From Caulobacteraceae bacterium (GTDB taxonomy: Bacteria; Pseudomonadota; Alphaproteobacteria; Caulobacterales; Caulobacteraceae): a stretch of 7,298 bases of DNA. The notes below the pieces were generated by a model. The model saw only the letters and a list, made by a program, of their open reading frames with translations. It did no database searches and was not told the origin of the DNA. The stretch's first letter is position 1, and every line of letters starts with the position of its first letter. Below are positions 1 through 6,023 of the stretch, piece after piece. A program made the translations under genes and the position numbers. The stretch covers positions 1 to 7,298 of the forward strand of contig JAQGII010000027.1 in the NCBI GenBank assembly GCA_028291305.1. The letters are read 5' to 3'.

Positions 1-318
1 CCCGGTGGTCGCTTGCAGCGTCGGGAGTTCCTTGAGGGAGTCCGACAGCAGCGGCTGGGCCTTCAACATTTCCTGCTGGATCACGGTCACCGGGGTGGGC
101 GCGGTGAAGCCGGCGCGGGCTACGCGCGAACCTGTGACGACGATTTCGCCGACGGGGCCGGTGTCCCGGGCCGGTGCGGGGGGAGCCGCGTCCGGGATTG
201 GCGCAGCGCTCGCGGCATCGGCCGGCGCCTGGGCCAAGGCCACGGCGGGCGCACACATGGCCATGCTAATGGCGACTAGCGAGCTTCCCCAACTCAGGCG
301 TTGAGCGAGTTCGTTCAT
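1..318 (-). CDS. TonB-dependent outer-membrane receptor, N-terminal part (runs off the left edge)
   Basis: Only the first 106 codons are in the window; the plug remainder and the whole beta-barrel lie beyond position 1. The product starts MNELAQRLSWGSSL and has a signal peptide with a hydrophobic stretch at about residues 12-29, ending AVALAQA (likely cleavage near residue 29-31). An Ala/Pro/Asp-rich linker follows (about 31-55). The start of the plug domain at residues 56-80 (VGEIVVTGSRVARAGF, then TPVTVI) is the hallmark of alphaproteobacterial TonB-dependent receptors. The phrase LLSDSLKELPTLQATTG continues the plug. Such receptors use TonB energy to import a bound ligand through the outer membrane; the ligand cannot be told from this fragment. 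The start is supported by GGGAGGG at 324-330, five bases before the ATG. The gene points away from the importer operon and is probably unrelated to it, though a role in the same uptake path is not excluded. Confidence 0.88.
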   Translation of the reverse strand, partial: MNELAQRLSWGSSLVAISMAMCAPAVALAQAPADAASAAPIPDAAPPAPARDTGPVGEIVVTGSRVARAGFTAPTPVTVIQQEMLKAQPLLSDSLKELPTLQATTG

Positions 319-323
319 GGTAT

Positions 324-330
324 CCCTCCC
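324..330 (-). promoter_or_regulatory. Ribosome binding site of the TonB receptor
   Basis: Read on the minus strand this is GGGAGGG followed by a five-base spacer and the ATG at 318-316. It is a strong Shine-Dalgarno match and fixes the receptor start. Confidence 0.7.
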
Positions 331-464
331 AGAAGGGCCGGCCGCCGGCGCGGTCCTTGTCTCTTTGTTCTTGTTAGTCCCCGGCCGAAGCCCGGCGGGC
401 GATCAACGACCGCGCGGGCGCTTGCCAGCCGCCCCGATCCTTGTCGCCCAAGCTAGAGTGAAGG

Positions 465-479
465 GCCGGCAAAACCGGC
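465..479. repeat. Small hairpin GCCGG-loop-CCGGC in the receptor leader
   Basis: GCCGG at 465-469 and CCGGC at 475-479 are perfect inverted arms around a five-base loop (CAAAA on the plus strand, TTTTG on the minus strand). It sits just downstream of the candidate receptor promoter at 491-496, so it would fall near the 5' end of the receptor mRNA. Five GC pairs could fold, but such short hairpins are common by chance in GC-rich DNA. Confidence 0.3.
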
Positions 480-483
480 GCAA

Positions 484-522
484 TACTCATATTATAATAT
501 TGAAAATACACGTCTTTTGTGA
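484..522 (-). promoter_or_regulatory. AT-rich promoter-like patch with a TATAAT palindrome
   Basis: This stretch is markedly AT-rich inside GC-rich DNA. It contains the perfect 12-base palindrome ATATTATAATAT at 489-500, which places a consensus -10 box TATAAT on both strands (minus strand 496-491, plus strand 493-498). On the minus strand it lies about 170 bases upstream of the TonB receptor ATG and is the best candidate for its promoter. No good -35 box sits at 16-18 bases: TTCACA at 523-518 is 21 bases away, which is too far. An activator-dependent promoter, or a site bound by a regulator that prefers AT-rich DNA, would also fit. Confidence 0.35.
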
Positions 523-722
523 AAAACGCCGGTCTTGCTGAGCAGGAAACAACACGGCTTGGTTCAGGTTTGTGCGGATACCCGCACAGCGGTGACGGCC
601 CCCTCCGGAACGAGTCGATCCGACCTGTTCAGGCCGGACTTGACCGGGACCAACGCCCGCTGCACCGCGGCGCGCTAACCAACTTCAGCCAAACTCCTCG
701 TGTCTTGGCGGAGGACGGCGCA

Positions 723-792
723 ATGGACATCGACGAAGCGATCGCCGGCCGCCGCGCGGGCGGGGCGGGCCTAAACGGCCGAGACCATCGAC
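723..792 (+). pseudogene. Relic of a nitroreductase N-terminus (frameshifted)
   Basis: From the ATG at 723 the frame reads MDIDEAIAGRRA, a very typical opening of nitroreductase-family (flavin-dependent oxidoreductase) proteins. After a short scrambled GC tract the next frame continues at 766 as RA, then a stop codon (TAA at 772), then TAETID. Joined, this resembles the family's usual RRAVRxYTAExID opening, with one frameshift and one stop where Tyr would be expected. A Shine-Dalgarno-like GGAGG at 710-714 is still in place eight bases before the ATG. Nothing recognisable of the remaining roughly 170-190 family residues follows, so only the first two dozen codons survive. The match was made by eye over a short length; chance resemblance is possible. 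Confidence 0.4.
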
Positions 793-1048
793 AGTTTGGG
801 TGGCGGGCTCATGCGTCGGCGCGAAATGGGCTGCATCGAACGCCCCCATGAAAGAGGCATTCCGCCCCAAAGTGGAGACTTGTCGCCGTTAGCCTGACAG
901 CGCCCTCATGGCGGACTGGGCCACGTTCTGCGGTGGCTAGCTGTGGAGCCGCAATAGGTTGTCCGCATCCAGGCCCGGGCCTGGATCGTGGCCGACGAGA
1001 CCTTCGTATCGCCGAAAGGCCCGTGACGGCTCTATCAGACCAAACTCC

Positions 1049-1163
1049 TCGCCCGAGGTGATCCGCCTCGTGGTGATGATGGACGCCAAGTCCCCCCTAC
1101 CTGCTCCACGAACGCGGCATCGACGTCTGCTACGAGACAGTAGACCAGATGCGCGCCTACCAG
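1049..1163 (+). pseudogene. Relic of an IS6-family transposase, with internal deletions
   Basis: The frame at 1049 reads SPEVIRLVVMM, followed by KSPL. The next frame from 1098 reads YLLHERGIDVCYETV and then DQMRAY. IS6-family transposases begin with the order (F)PPEVIRLAVxxYxxFPLSLRxVExLLxERGIDVxYETVRxW, further on followed by a basic DxMR(A/S)Y-like segment before the first catalytic Asp. The relic keeps this order but has lost about seven residues and the reading frame between the FPL-like and LLHERG parts. It has also lost about 20 residues between YETV and DQMRAY. No catalytic DDE segment and no terminal inverted repeats could be found, so the element is dead and truncated. The family call rests on motif order recognised by eye. 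Confidence 0.5.
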
Positions 1164-1338
1164 TCTCCCCCCGCGTCAGCAGGCCGATGGCGCCTGCTGG
1201 CGACGTAAAGGCTTGCCTTTCGCCTCGCCCCCTGGATGCGGCGGTTCGGCCCAAACCGCGTCAGAATCAAACCAGGACCGCACGCTTTTTCAGCAGGTCG
1301 TCGATTCACGGCCCAGCTCTATTGCGCCATGCTCAGTT

Positions 1339-1367
1339 ATTACGTTTCATCGGTTTCGTAATACGAA
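1339..1367. promoter_or_regulatory. Nested inverted repeats upstream of the importer operon, possible operator
   Basis: ATTACG at 1339-1344 pairs with CGTAAT at 1357-1362 across a 12-base gap. Overlapping its right arm, TTCGT at 1355-1359 pairs with ACGAA at 1363-1367 across AAT. The block is lower in GC than its surroundings and ends 42 bases before the importer's first start codon, where a promoter and operator are expected. No convincing -35/-10 pair was found. It could bind a dimeric repressor or activator controlling nitrogen-source uptake; this is inference from position and symmetry only. Confidence 0.35.
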
Positions 1368-1409
1368 TGGGGCGGCCTCCGCCGCGCTTCAAATGGAAAA
1401 GGTGTCCCT

Positions 1410-2525
1410 ATGAACAGGTGGCTTTCCAGGCTGAGCACCGCCGCCGTGATGGCCGCCGGCCTGGCCGTCGCGTCTTGCGGCAAACCGTCCAGCGCGCCCG
1501 AAACGGCATCCTCCGCCTCGCCGGCGCCTGGGGCGCCCAGCAAGGAATACACCATCGGCTGGACAATCTACGCCGGCTGGATGCCCTGGCCATACGCGCA
1601 GCAGGCCGGCATCGTGAAGAAGTGGGCCGACAAGTACGGCATCAAGCTCAAGGTGGTGCAGGTCAACGACTACGTCGAATCCCTCAACCAGTTCACCGCC
1701 GGCAAGCTGGACGGCGTGGTCTCGACCAACATGGACGCCCTGACCGTCCCCGCCGCCGGCGGCAAGGACAGCACTGTGCTGATGATCGGCGACTACTCCA
1801 ACGGCAACGACGGCATCATCCTGAAGGGATCCGACAGCCTCAAGGACATCAAGGGCCGCCCCGTCAACCTGGTGGAGTTCTCGGTGTCCCATTACCTGTT
1901 GGCGCGCGGCCTCGAAGCGGCCGGCCTGCAGCAGTCGGACGTCAAGACCGTGAACACGTCCGACGCCGACATCGTCGCCGCCTACAATGCGCCGGGCACA
2001 ACTGCCCTGGTCACCTGGAACCCACAGCTGTCGGAGATCAAGAAGCTGCCGAAGGCCCACGAGGTGTTCGACTCCTCCAAGATCCCCGGCGAAATCCAGG
2101 ACACCCTGATCCTCGACACCGCCGAGCTGAAGGCCAATCCGGCCCTGGGTAAGGCGCTGACGGGCATCTGGTACGAGACCCTGGCGCTGATGCAGAAGGA
2201 CACGCCGGAGGGCAAGGCGGCGCTGGAGGCCATGGCCAAGCTGTCGGGTACGGATCTGGCGGGCTTCAAGTCGCAGTTGAAGACCACCTACCTCTATTAC
2301 ACCCCCAAGGACGCGGCGGCCTTCGAGACCAGCCCCGCCTTCGTCGCCGCCAACGACAAGGTCCGCCAGTTCAGCTTCTCCAAGGGCCTGTTCGGCAAGG
2401 GCGCGACCTCGGTCGACTCGATCGGCATCGAGTTCCCGGGCGGCAAGATCCTGGGCGATCCAAAGAACGTGAAGCTGCGCTTTGATCCGAGCTATATGAA
2501 CATGGCGGCGGACGGCAAACTCTAG
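1410..2525 (+). CDS. ABC transporter substrate-binding lipoprotein, urea-carboxylase-associated NitT/TauT type
   Basis: This 371-residue periplasmic binding protein captures a small nitrogen compound (urea or guanidine by context) and delivers it to the permease encoded next. Residues 1-22 are a lipoprotein signal peptide with the lipobox VASC, giving a lipidated Cys23. A Ser/Ala/Pro-rich tether spans about 26-44. The mature fold starts YTIGWTIYAGWMPWPYAQQAGIV (47-69). It continues with the family's NDYVESLNQFTAGKLDGVVSTNMDAL block (86-111), as in SsuA/TauA/NrtA-like proteins, and close to the subgroup annotated as urea carboxylase region binding protein. Aromatic residues at the front (Trp51, Tyr54, Trp57, Trp60, Tyr62) could line the ligand pocket. 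The ATG is preceded by AAGGTG at 1399-1404 with a five-base spacer. It is the first gene of a three-gene operon; a 53-base gap separates it from the permease. Confidence 0.88.
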   Translation: MNRWLSRLSTAAVMAAGLAVASCGKPSSAPETASSASPAPGAPSKEYTIGWTIYAGWMPWPYAQQAGIVKKWADKYGIKLKVVQVNDYVESLNQFTAGKLDGVVSTNMDALTVPAAGGKDSTVLMIGDYSNGNDGIILKGSDSLKDIKGRPVNLVEFSVSHYLLARGLEAAGLQQSDVKTVNTSDADIVAAYNAPGTTALVTWNPQLSEIKKLPKAHEVFDSSKIPGEIQDTLILDTAELKANPALGKALTGIWYETLALMQKDTPEGKAALEAMAKLSGTDLAGFKSQLKTTYLYYTPKDAAAFETSPAFVAANDKVRQFSFSKGLFGKGATSVDSIGIEFPGGKILGDPKNVKLRFDPSYMNMAADGKL

Positions 2526-2578
2526 CGTCCGCTTGAGCCTGTCTTCGTTCCTTTCGCCCGGAGAGTATTGACCGCCCC

Positions 2579-3397
2579 ATGCGCCGCCTTCTCAACGTAA
2601 GGCCTCGCGGGGGCGGTCGGCTTCTTCTGGGACTGTTGCCGCTGCTCGCGGTGGCGCTGCTCTATCTGGGCGCGTCGACGGCGCGGCACATCGAGAACCC
2701 GCGCGACAAGATCCTGCCGACGCCGGCGGCCATGGTGGTGGCCATGATCGACATGGCCAAGGTCGATCCCATGACCGGGCGGGTGCCTCTATTCGAGGAT
2801 ACCGGGGCCAGCCTGCGCCGCCTCACGGTGGCCCTGGTGATCGCCACCAGCATCACCCTGGTGTTCGGGCTGGCGCTGGGCCTGCTGCCGATCGTGCGGG
2901 CCGGCTTCGGGCCACTGGTGGCCGCCATTGCGGTGATTCCGCCGATAGCCGTCCTACCCATCCTGTTCATCGTCTTCGGCCTGGGGGAGACGGCCAAGAT
3001 CACCCTGATCGTGTTCGGGGTGACGCCGTTCATGGTTCGCGACCTCGCCGCCCACGTCACCGCCATACCGGAAGAGCAGATCGTCAAGGCCCAGTCCCTG
3101 GGCGCGTCCACCTGGCAGACGGCCCTCCAGGTCGCCCTTCCCCAGGCCCTGCCCCGCCTGATCGACAGCGTGCGGCTGTCCCTGGGCCCGGCCTGGGTGT
3201 TCCTGATCTCAGCCGAGGCCATCGCCGCCGATGTGGGGCTGGGCTACCGCATCTTCCTGGTGCGCCGCTACCTGGCCATGGACATCATCCTGCCCTATGT
3301 CGCCTGGATCTCACTCCTGGCGGTGATCATGGACCTGCTGCTGGTGCAGGTCAGCCGACGGGCGTTCCGCTGGGCCCATCCCCTGCGGGACCGCTGA
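2579..3397 (+). CDS. ABC transporter permease (NitT/TauT, binding-protein-dependent type)
   Basis: This 272-residue inner-membrane protein forms the channel of the importer, probably as a homodimer. Hydrophobic segments suited to spanning the membrane lie at about 16-33, 83-105, 112-134, 138-155, 201-217 and 236-256. The cytoplasmic EAA loop that docks on the ATPase is clear at about 165-200 (EEQIVKAQSLGAS, then LPQALPRLIDSVRLSLG, with the conserved Gly at 175). The PTPAAMVVAM segment before the second helix is usual for SsuC/TauC-like permeases. The ATG at 2579 is the only plausible start, although the nearest Shine-Dalgarno-like sequence, GGAGAG at 2560-2565, is 13 bases away, longer than normal. 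Its stop overlaps the start of the ATPase gene by one base (TGATG), which implies translational coupling. Confidence 0.9.
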   Translation: MRRLLNVRPRGGGRLLLGLLPLLAVALLYLGASTARHIENPRDKILPTPAAMVVAMIDMAKVDPMTGRVPLFEDTGASLRRLTVALVIATSITLVFGLALGLLPIVRAGFGPLVAAIAVIPPIAVLPILFIVFGLGETAKITLIVFGVTPFMVRDLAAHVTAIPEEQIVKAQSLGASTWQTALQVALPQALPRLIDSVRLSLGPAWVFLISAEAIAADVGLGYRIFLVRRYLAMDIILPYVAWISLLAVIMDLLLVQVSRRAFRWAHPLRDR

Positions 3398-4230
3398 TGG
3401 CGCAGGTCCTGACAATGCCGCCGCGGCCGGCGGCCCTGCTCTCCTTCGAGGAGGTCTGGGTCGAATATGGCGACAAGGTCGTGCTCGAGCGGGTCAGCCT
3501 GCAGATCGCCCCGCAGTCCTTCGTCTCGATCGTGGGGCCGTCGGGGGCCGGCAAGAGCACCTTCCTGCGCCTGATCACCGGCCAGGAGCAGCCGACCCGG
3601 GGCCGGGTGCTGATGGACGGTGCGCCCGCGTGCGACGAGCCTGGCCCGGAGCGGGGGGTGGTCTTCCAGCGCTATTCCGTCTTCCCCCACCTGTCGGCCC
3701 TGGACAATGTCGCCTTCGGCTTGAACTGCGCGGGATCGCCGCTGCTCGGCCGGCTGTTCGGCGCCCGGCGGCGGGCGGTGCGGGAAGAGGCCGCCGCCAT
3801 GCTCGAGGCCGTCGGCCTGCAGGATGCACGCGAGATCTATCCGAGCCAGATGTCGGGCGGCATGCAGCAGCGCCTGGCCATCGCCCAGGCGCTCGTGCGC
3901 CATCCGCGCGTGCTGCTGCTGGACGAGCCGTTCGGCGCCCTCGATCCCGGCATCCGGCTGGACATGCACGAGCTCATCCTCGGCCTCTGGCAGCGCCACA
4001 CACTGACCATCCTGATGGTGACGCACGACATCAAGGAGGCGTTTAAGCTCGGCACGCGGGTGCTGGCCTTCGACAAGCGCCGTCGCGACCCCCAGGCCCC
4101 GCATCGCTATGGGGCGACGGCGGTCTACGACTTCCTGCTCGACCGCAAGTCGCCCCTGGGGGTGCTCAGCGAAATGGAAGCGGTGCAGGACATCGTCGGG
4201 ATCGCGCCGTCCTTCGACGTTCCCCTCTAA
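3397..4230 (+). CDS. ABC transporter ATP-binding protein (NitT/TauT type)
   Basis: This 277-residue cytoplasmic ATPase powers the importer. All nucleotide-binding motifs are present: Walker A GPSGAGKST at 47-55, Q-loop Gln91 (GVVFQ), the signature MSGGMQQR at 152-159 (a usual variant of LSGGQ in this family), Walker B VLLLDEP at 172-178 with catalytic Glu177, the D-loop GALD at 180-183 and the switch His210 in VTHD. The region between Q-loop and signature carries a short Arg-rich insert (GRLFGARRRAVR, about 118-129). The C-terminal 60 residues (AFDKRRRDPQAPHRYGATAVYDF onward) form a short tail and not a full regulatory domain. The start overlaps the permease stop by one base, and there is only a weak ribosome site, so it is probably translated by coupling. 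The gene ends eight bases before the convergent allophanate hydrolase. Confidence 0.92.
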   Translation: MAQVLTMPPRPAALLSFEEVWVEYGDKVVLERVSLQIAPQSFVSIVGPSGAGKSTFLRLITGQEQPTRGRVLMDGAPACDEPGPERGVVFQRYSVFPHLSALDNVAFGLNCAGSPLLGRLFGARRRAVREEAAAMLEAVGLQDAREIYPSQMSGGMQQRLAIAQALVRHPRVLLLDEPFGALDPGIRLDMHELILGLWQRHTLTILMVTHDIKEAFKLGTRVLAFDKRRRDPQAPHRYGATAVYDFLLDRKSPLGVLSEMEAVQDIVGIAPSFDVPL

Positions 4231-4238
4231 GCCGCAGC
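4231..4238. other. Eight-base convergent junction between two operons
   Basis: The importer ATPase stop (TAA at 4228-4230) and the atzF stop (TAG at 4241-4239 on the minus strand) face each other with only eight bases between. There is no room for a separate terminator, and I see no strong hairpin with a T-run at either gene end. Transcripts may therefore overlap at their 3' ends or rely on Rho. Confidence 0.6.
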
Positions 4239-6023
4239 CTACGCCCGGCCCGCGATATAGGCGCGCCATCCGCCCAGATGGGTGACGTCCTCGGCGCCGG
4301 CGGTGGCGCGGGGCTCGGCGACAAACCCTTTCACTTGCGAGCCGTCCTCCAGCGTCACCGTGCCGATGGCCAGCGGGGCGGGCACCTCGGCCACGAAGCC
4401 GCCGAACAGGGCCATGGGCAGTTCGTAAACCTCCAGCGCGATGGCCGCGCCGCCCTCGCCGACATGCACCAGGGCGGGCTTGGGCGGGACGGTGTCGGCC
4501 ATGGCGTAGAGGCGGTAAGCGGGCGCGGTGCGGGTCTTGGTCACCAGCCTGGCGTCGCGGGAGGTGAGTTGCCAGTGCAGGGGCATGCCCTCCAGGTGCG
4601 CTCCCACCACCGCCAGCTTCACGGTCTCGGGCGGACGGTCCTTGAGGTCGAGGGCGGGAGCGGTCATGTCGGCGGTGTCCTCGAATTGCTGCGCCAGCCG
4701 TTGCAGCACGATGTCGGCGAAGGCGGGCCCGATGAAGGTGACGCCGAACCCGGAGCCGTTGTCGCGAAACCCCGCCGGCAGGGCGATGGCGCTCATGTCC
4801 AGCAGGTTCACGAAATTGGTGTAGAGGCCGAGGTTGCTGTTGAGCGCCACGGGCGAGGCCTCAAGCTCGCGGATACGGTAGGTCGTCGGGGCCGTGGGGA
4901 GCATCAGGACGTCGACCGTAGCCCAGAGCGCCGCGGCCGCGGCCTCGAAACCCTTCAACCGGTACTGGCCGCGGAACACCTCGATCCCCGTCACCGCCAA
5001 TCCCTGCTCGAGGATGGCGCGCACCACGGGATGGATGGCGGCCGGATCGCTGCGCAACAGGCCCTCCACGGCGGCGGCCCGTTCGGCCACCCACGGACCG
5101 GCGTAGAGCAGTTGAGCGGCCGCCAGCAGCGGCGCGATGTCGACCTCGACCAGCTCCACGCCCAGCCGATGCATGCGCCGGAGGGCCGCCTCGAACAGCG
5201 CCTGGGACTGGCGGTCGCCCAGGAAGTTGCGTTGCGACGGGAGCGGAACGCCGATCCGGGTCGCCGAACCTGTGTCCAGGCCCGCCACGTCGTCCCTGGA
5301 ATAGGGATCGCCGGGATCGAAGCCGGCGACCACGCCGTCGACCAGAGCCGCATCGGCCACGGTCGAGGCGAACACGGTGATGCAGTCCAGAGAGCGGCAG
5401 GCGGGCGCGAGGCCGCGGGTGCTGAAGCGCCCCTTGGTCGGTTTCAGCCCCACCAGATGATTGATGGCGGCCGGGACCCGGCCGGATCCCGCCGTGTCGG
5501 TGCCCAGCGCGAAGGCCGTCACCCCCGCCGCCGTGACCACAGCCGAGCCTGAGCTGGACCCGCCGCTGATCAGCTCCAGATTGTAGACGCAGGCCGGCGC
5601 GCCATAGGGGCTGCGCGTGCCCACCAGGCCGGTGGCGAACTGGTCGAGGTTGGTCTTACCGATCAGCAGGGCGCCGGCCGCCTCCAGCCTGTCCACCACC
5701 GTGGCCGACCGCTCGGGCGCATAGGCAAAGGCCGGGCATCCGGCCGTGGTCGGCAGACCCGCCACGTCGATGTTGTCCTTCACGGCATAGGGAACGCCCG
5801 CCAAGGGCAGGTCTTCGCCCGCGGCGATCCGCAGATCGATCCGGCGGGCCGCCTGGAGCACCGCCGCCGCGTCCCCGCGCTGGATCCAGGCCTGCGGCTG
5901 GACCGCGTCATAGGCGTCCCGCCGCGCCAGGACCTCGGCGGCCACGTCCACCGCGAGCCGGCGGCCGCCGCGCACCTCGGCGGCGATGGCGGCGACGGAC
6001 AGGCGCTCGTTGCCCGCCATCAT
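4239..6023 (-). CDS. atzF: Allophanate hydrolase
   Basis: This 594-residue cytoplasmic amidase-signature enzyme hydrolyses allophanate, giving ammonia and CO2 as the last step of ATP-dependent urea or guanidine breakdown. The Ser-cisSer-Lys triad is visible: Lys82 in AVKDNID, cis-Ser156 in the GGSSSGS run, and nucleophile Ser180 in GTDTAGSGRVPA; the spacing matches characterised amidases. Residues 469-594 form the separate C-terminal domain of this family (KLAVVGAHLEGMPL, TRTAPAYRLYA, APLAIGTVTLEDG, GFVAEP, HLGGWRAYI), which plain amidases lack. The length is normal for AtzF. Two adjacent ATGs exist. The first (6023) overlaps the carboxylase stop as ATGA and the second (6020) as TGATG; GAGG stands four or seven bases before them, so the second is equally possible. 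The open frame continues upstream to 6887, but only as a shadow of the carboxylase. It is co-transcribed with and translationally coupled to that gene. Confidence 0.94.
   Translation of the reverse strand: MMAGNERLSVAAIAAEVRGGRRLAVDVAAEVLARRDAYDAVQPQAWIQRGDAAAVLQAARRIDLRIAAGEDLPLAGVPYAVKDNIDVAGLPTTAGCPAFAYAPERSATVVDRLEAAGALLIGKTNLDQFATGLVGTRSPYGAPACVYNLELISGGSSSGSAVVTAAGVTAFALGTDTAGSGRVPAAINHLVGLKPTKGRFSTRGLAPACRSLDCITVFASTVADAALVDGVVAGFDPGDPYSRDDVAGLDTGSATRIGVPLPSQRNFLGDRQSQALFEAALRRMHRLGVELVEVDIAPLLAAAQLLYAGPWVAERAAAVEGLLRSDPAAIHPVVRAILEQGLAVTGIEVFRGQYRLKGFEAAAAALWATVDVLMLPTAPTTYRIRELEASPVALNSNLGLYTNFVNLLDMSAIALPAGFRDNGSGFGVTFIGPAFADIVLQRLAQQFEDTADMTAPALDLKDRPPETVKLAVVGAHLEGMPLHWQLTSRDARLVTKTRTAPAYRLYAMADTVPPKPALVHVGEGGAAIALEVYELPMALFGGFVAEVPAPLAIGTVTLEDGSQVKGFVAEPRATAGAEDVTHLGGWRAYIAGRA

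Larger units (their letters stand above)
319..1409. other. Long intergenic region with decayed gene fragments
   Basis: About 1.1 kb with no intact gene. Stretch 319-483 is the GC-rich leader of the TonB receptor, and 484-522 is an AT-rich patch. Stretch 523-722 shows nothing I recognise. Stretch 723-792 holds a nitroreductase-like relic. Stretch 793-1048 has no recognisable product. Stretch 1049-1163 holds an IS6-type transposase relic. Stretch 1164-1338 again shows nothing I recognise, and 1339-1367 carries inverted repeats ahead of the importer operon. The longest open frame across this stretch (plus strand, 959-2152) overruns the importer gene in the wrong frame and does not look like a real protein. 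The picture is a former insertion site where transposon and gene pieces have been eroded by frameshifts and deletions. Confidence 0.6.

Noticed and set aside
980..1022. Possible second transposase piece reading WIVADETFVSPKGP
   Set aside because: It resembles the DE(T/V)F/Y motif of several transposases, but it lies before, not after, the IS6 N-terminal piece, and the match is too short to support a call.
319..1409. CRISPR array, tRNA or rRNA genes in the long gene-free stretch
   Set aside because: No regularly spaced direct repeats, no cloverleaf with a T-loop-like GGTTCGA segment, and no rRNA-like conserved stretches were seen.
959..2152. 397-codon plus-strand open frame overlapping the lipoprotein gene
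   Set aside because: Past the short IS6-like piece its translation is Arg/Pro/Gln-rich nonsense, and beyond 1410 it is the wrong frame of a clear binding-protein gene.
4278..5552. Long open frame of 424 codons on the plus strand opposite atzF
   Set aside because: It lies entirely antisense to a well-supported amidase gene in GC-rich DNA. Its translation is low-complexity and rich in Gly, His, Arg and Gln, with no family motifs, so it is a codon-bias shadow.
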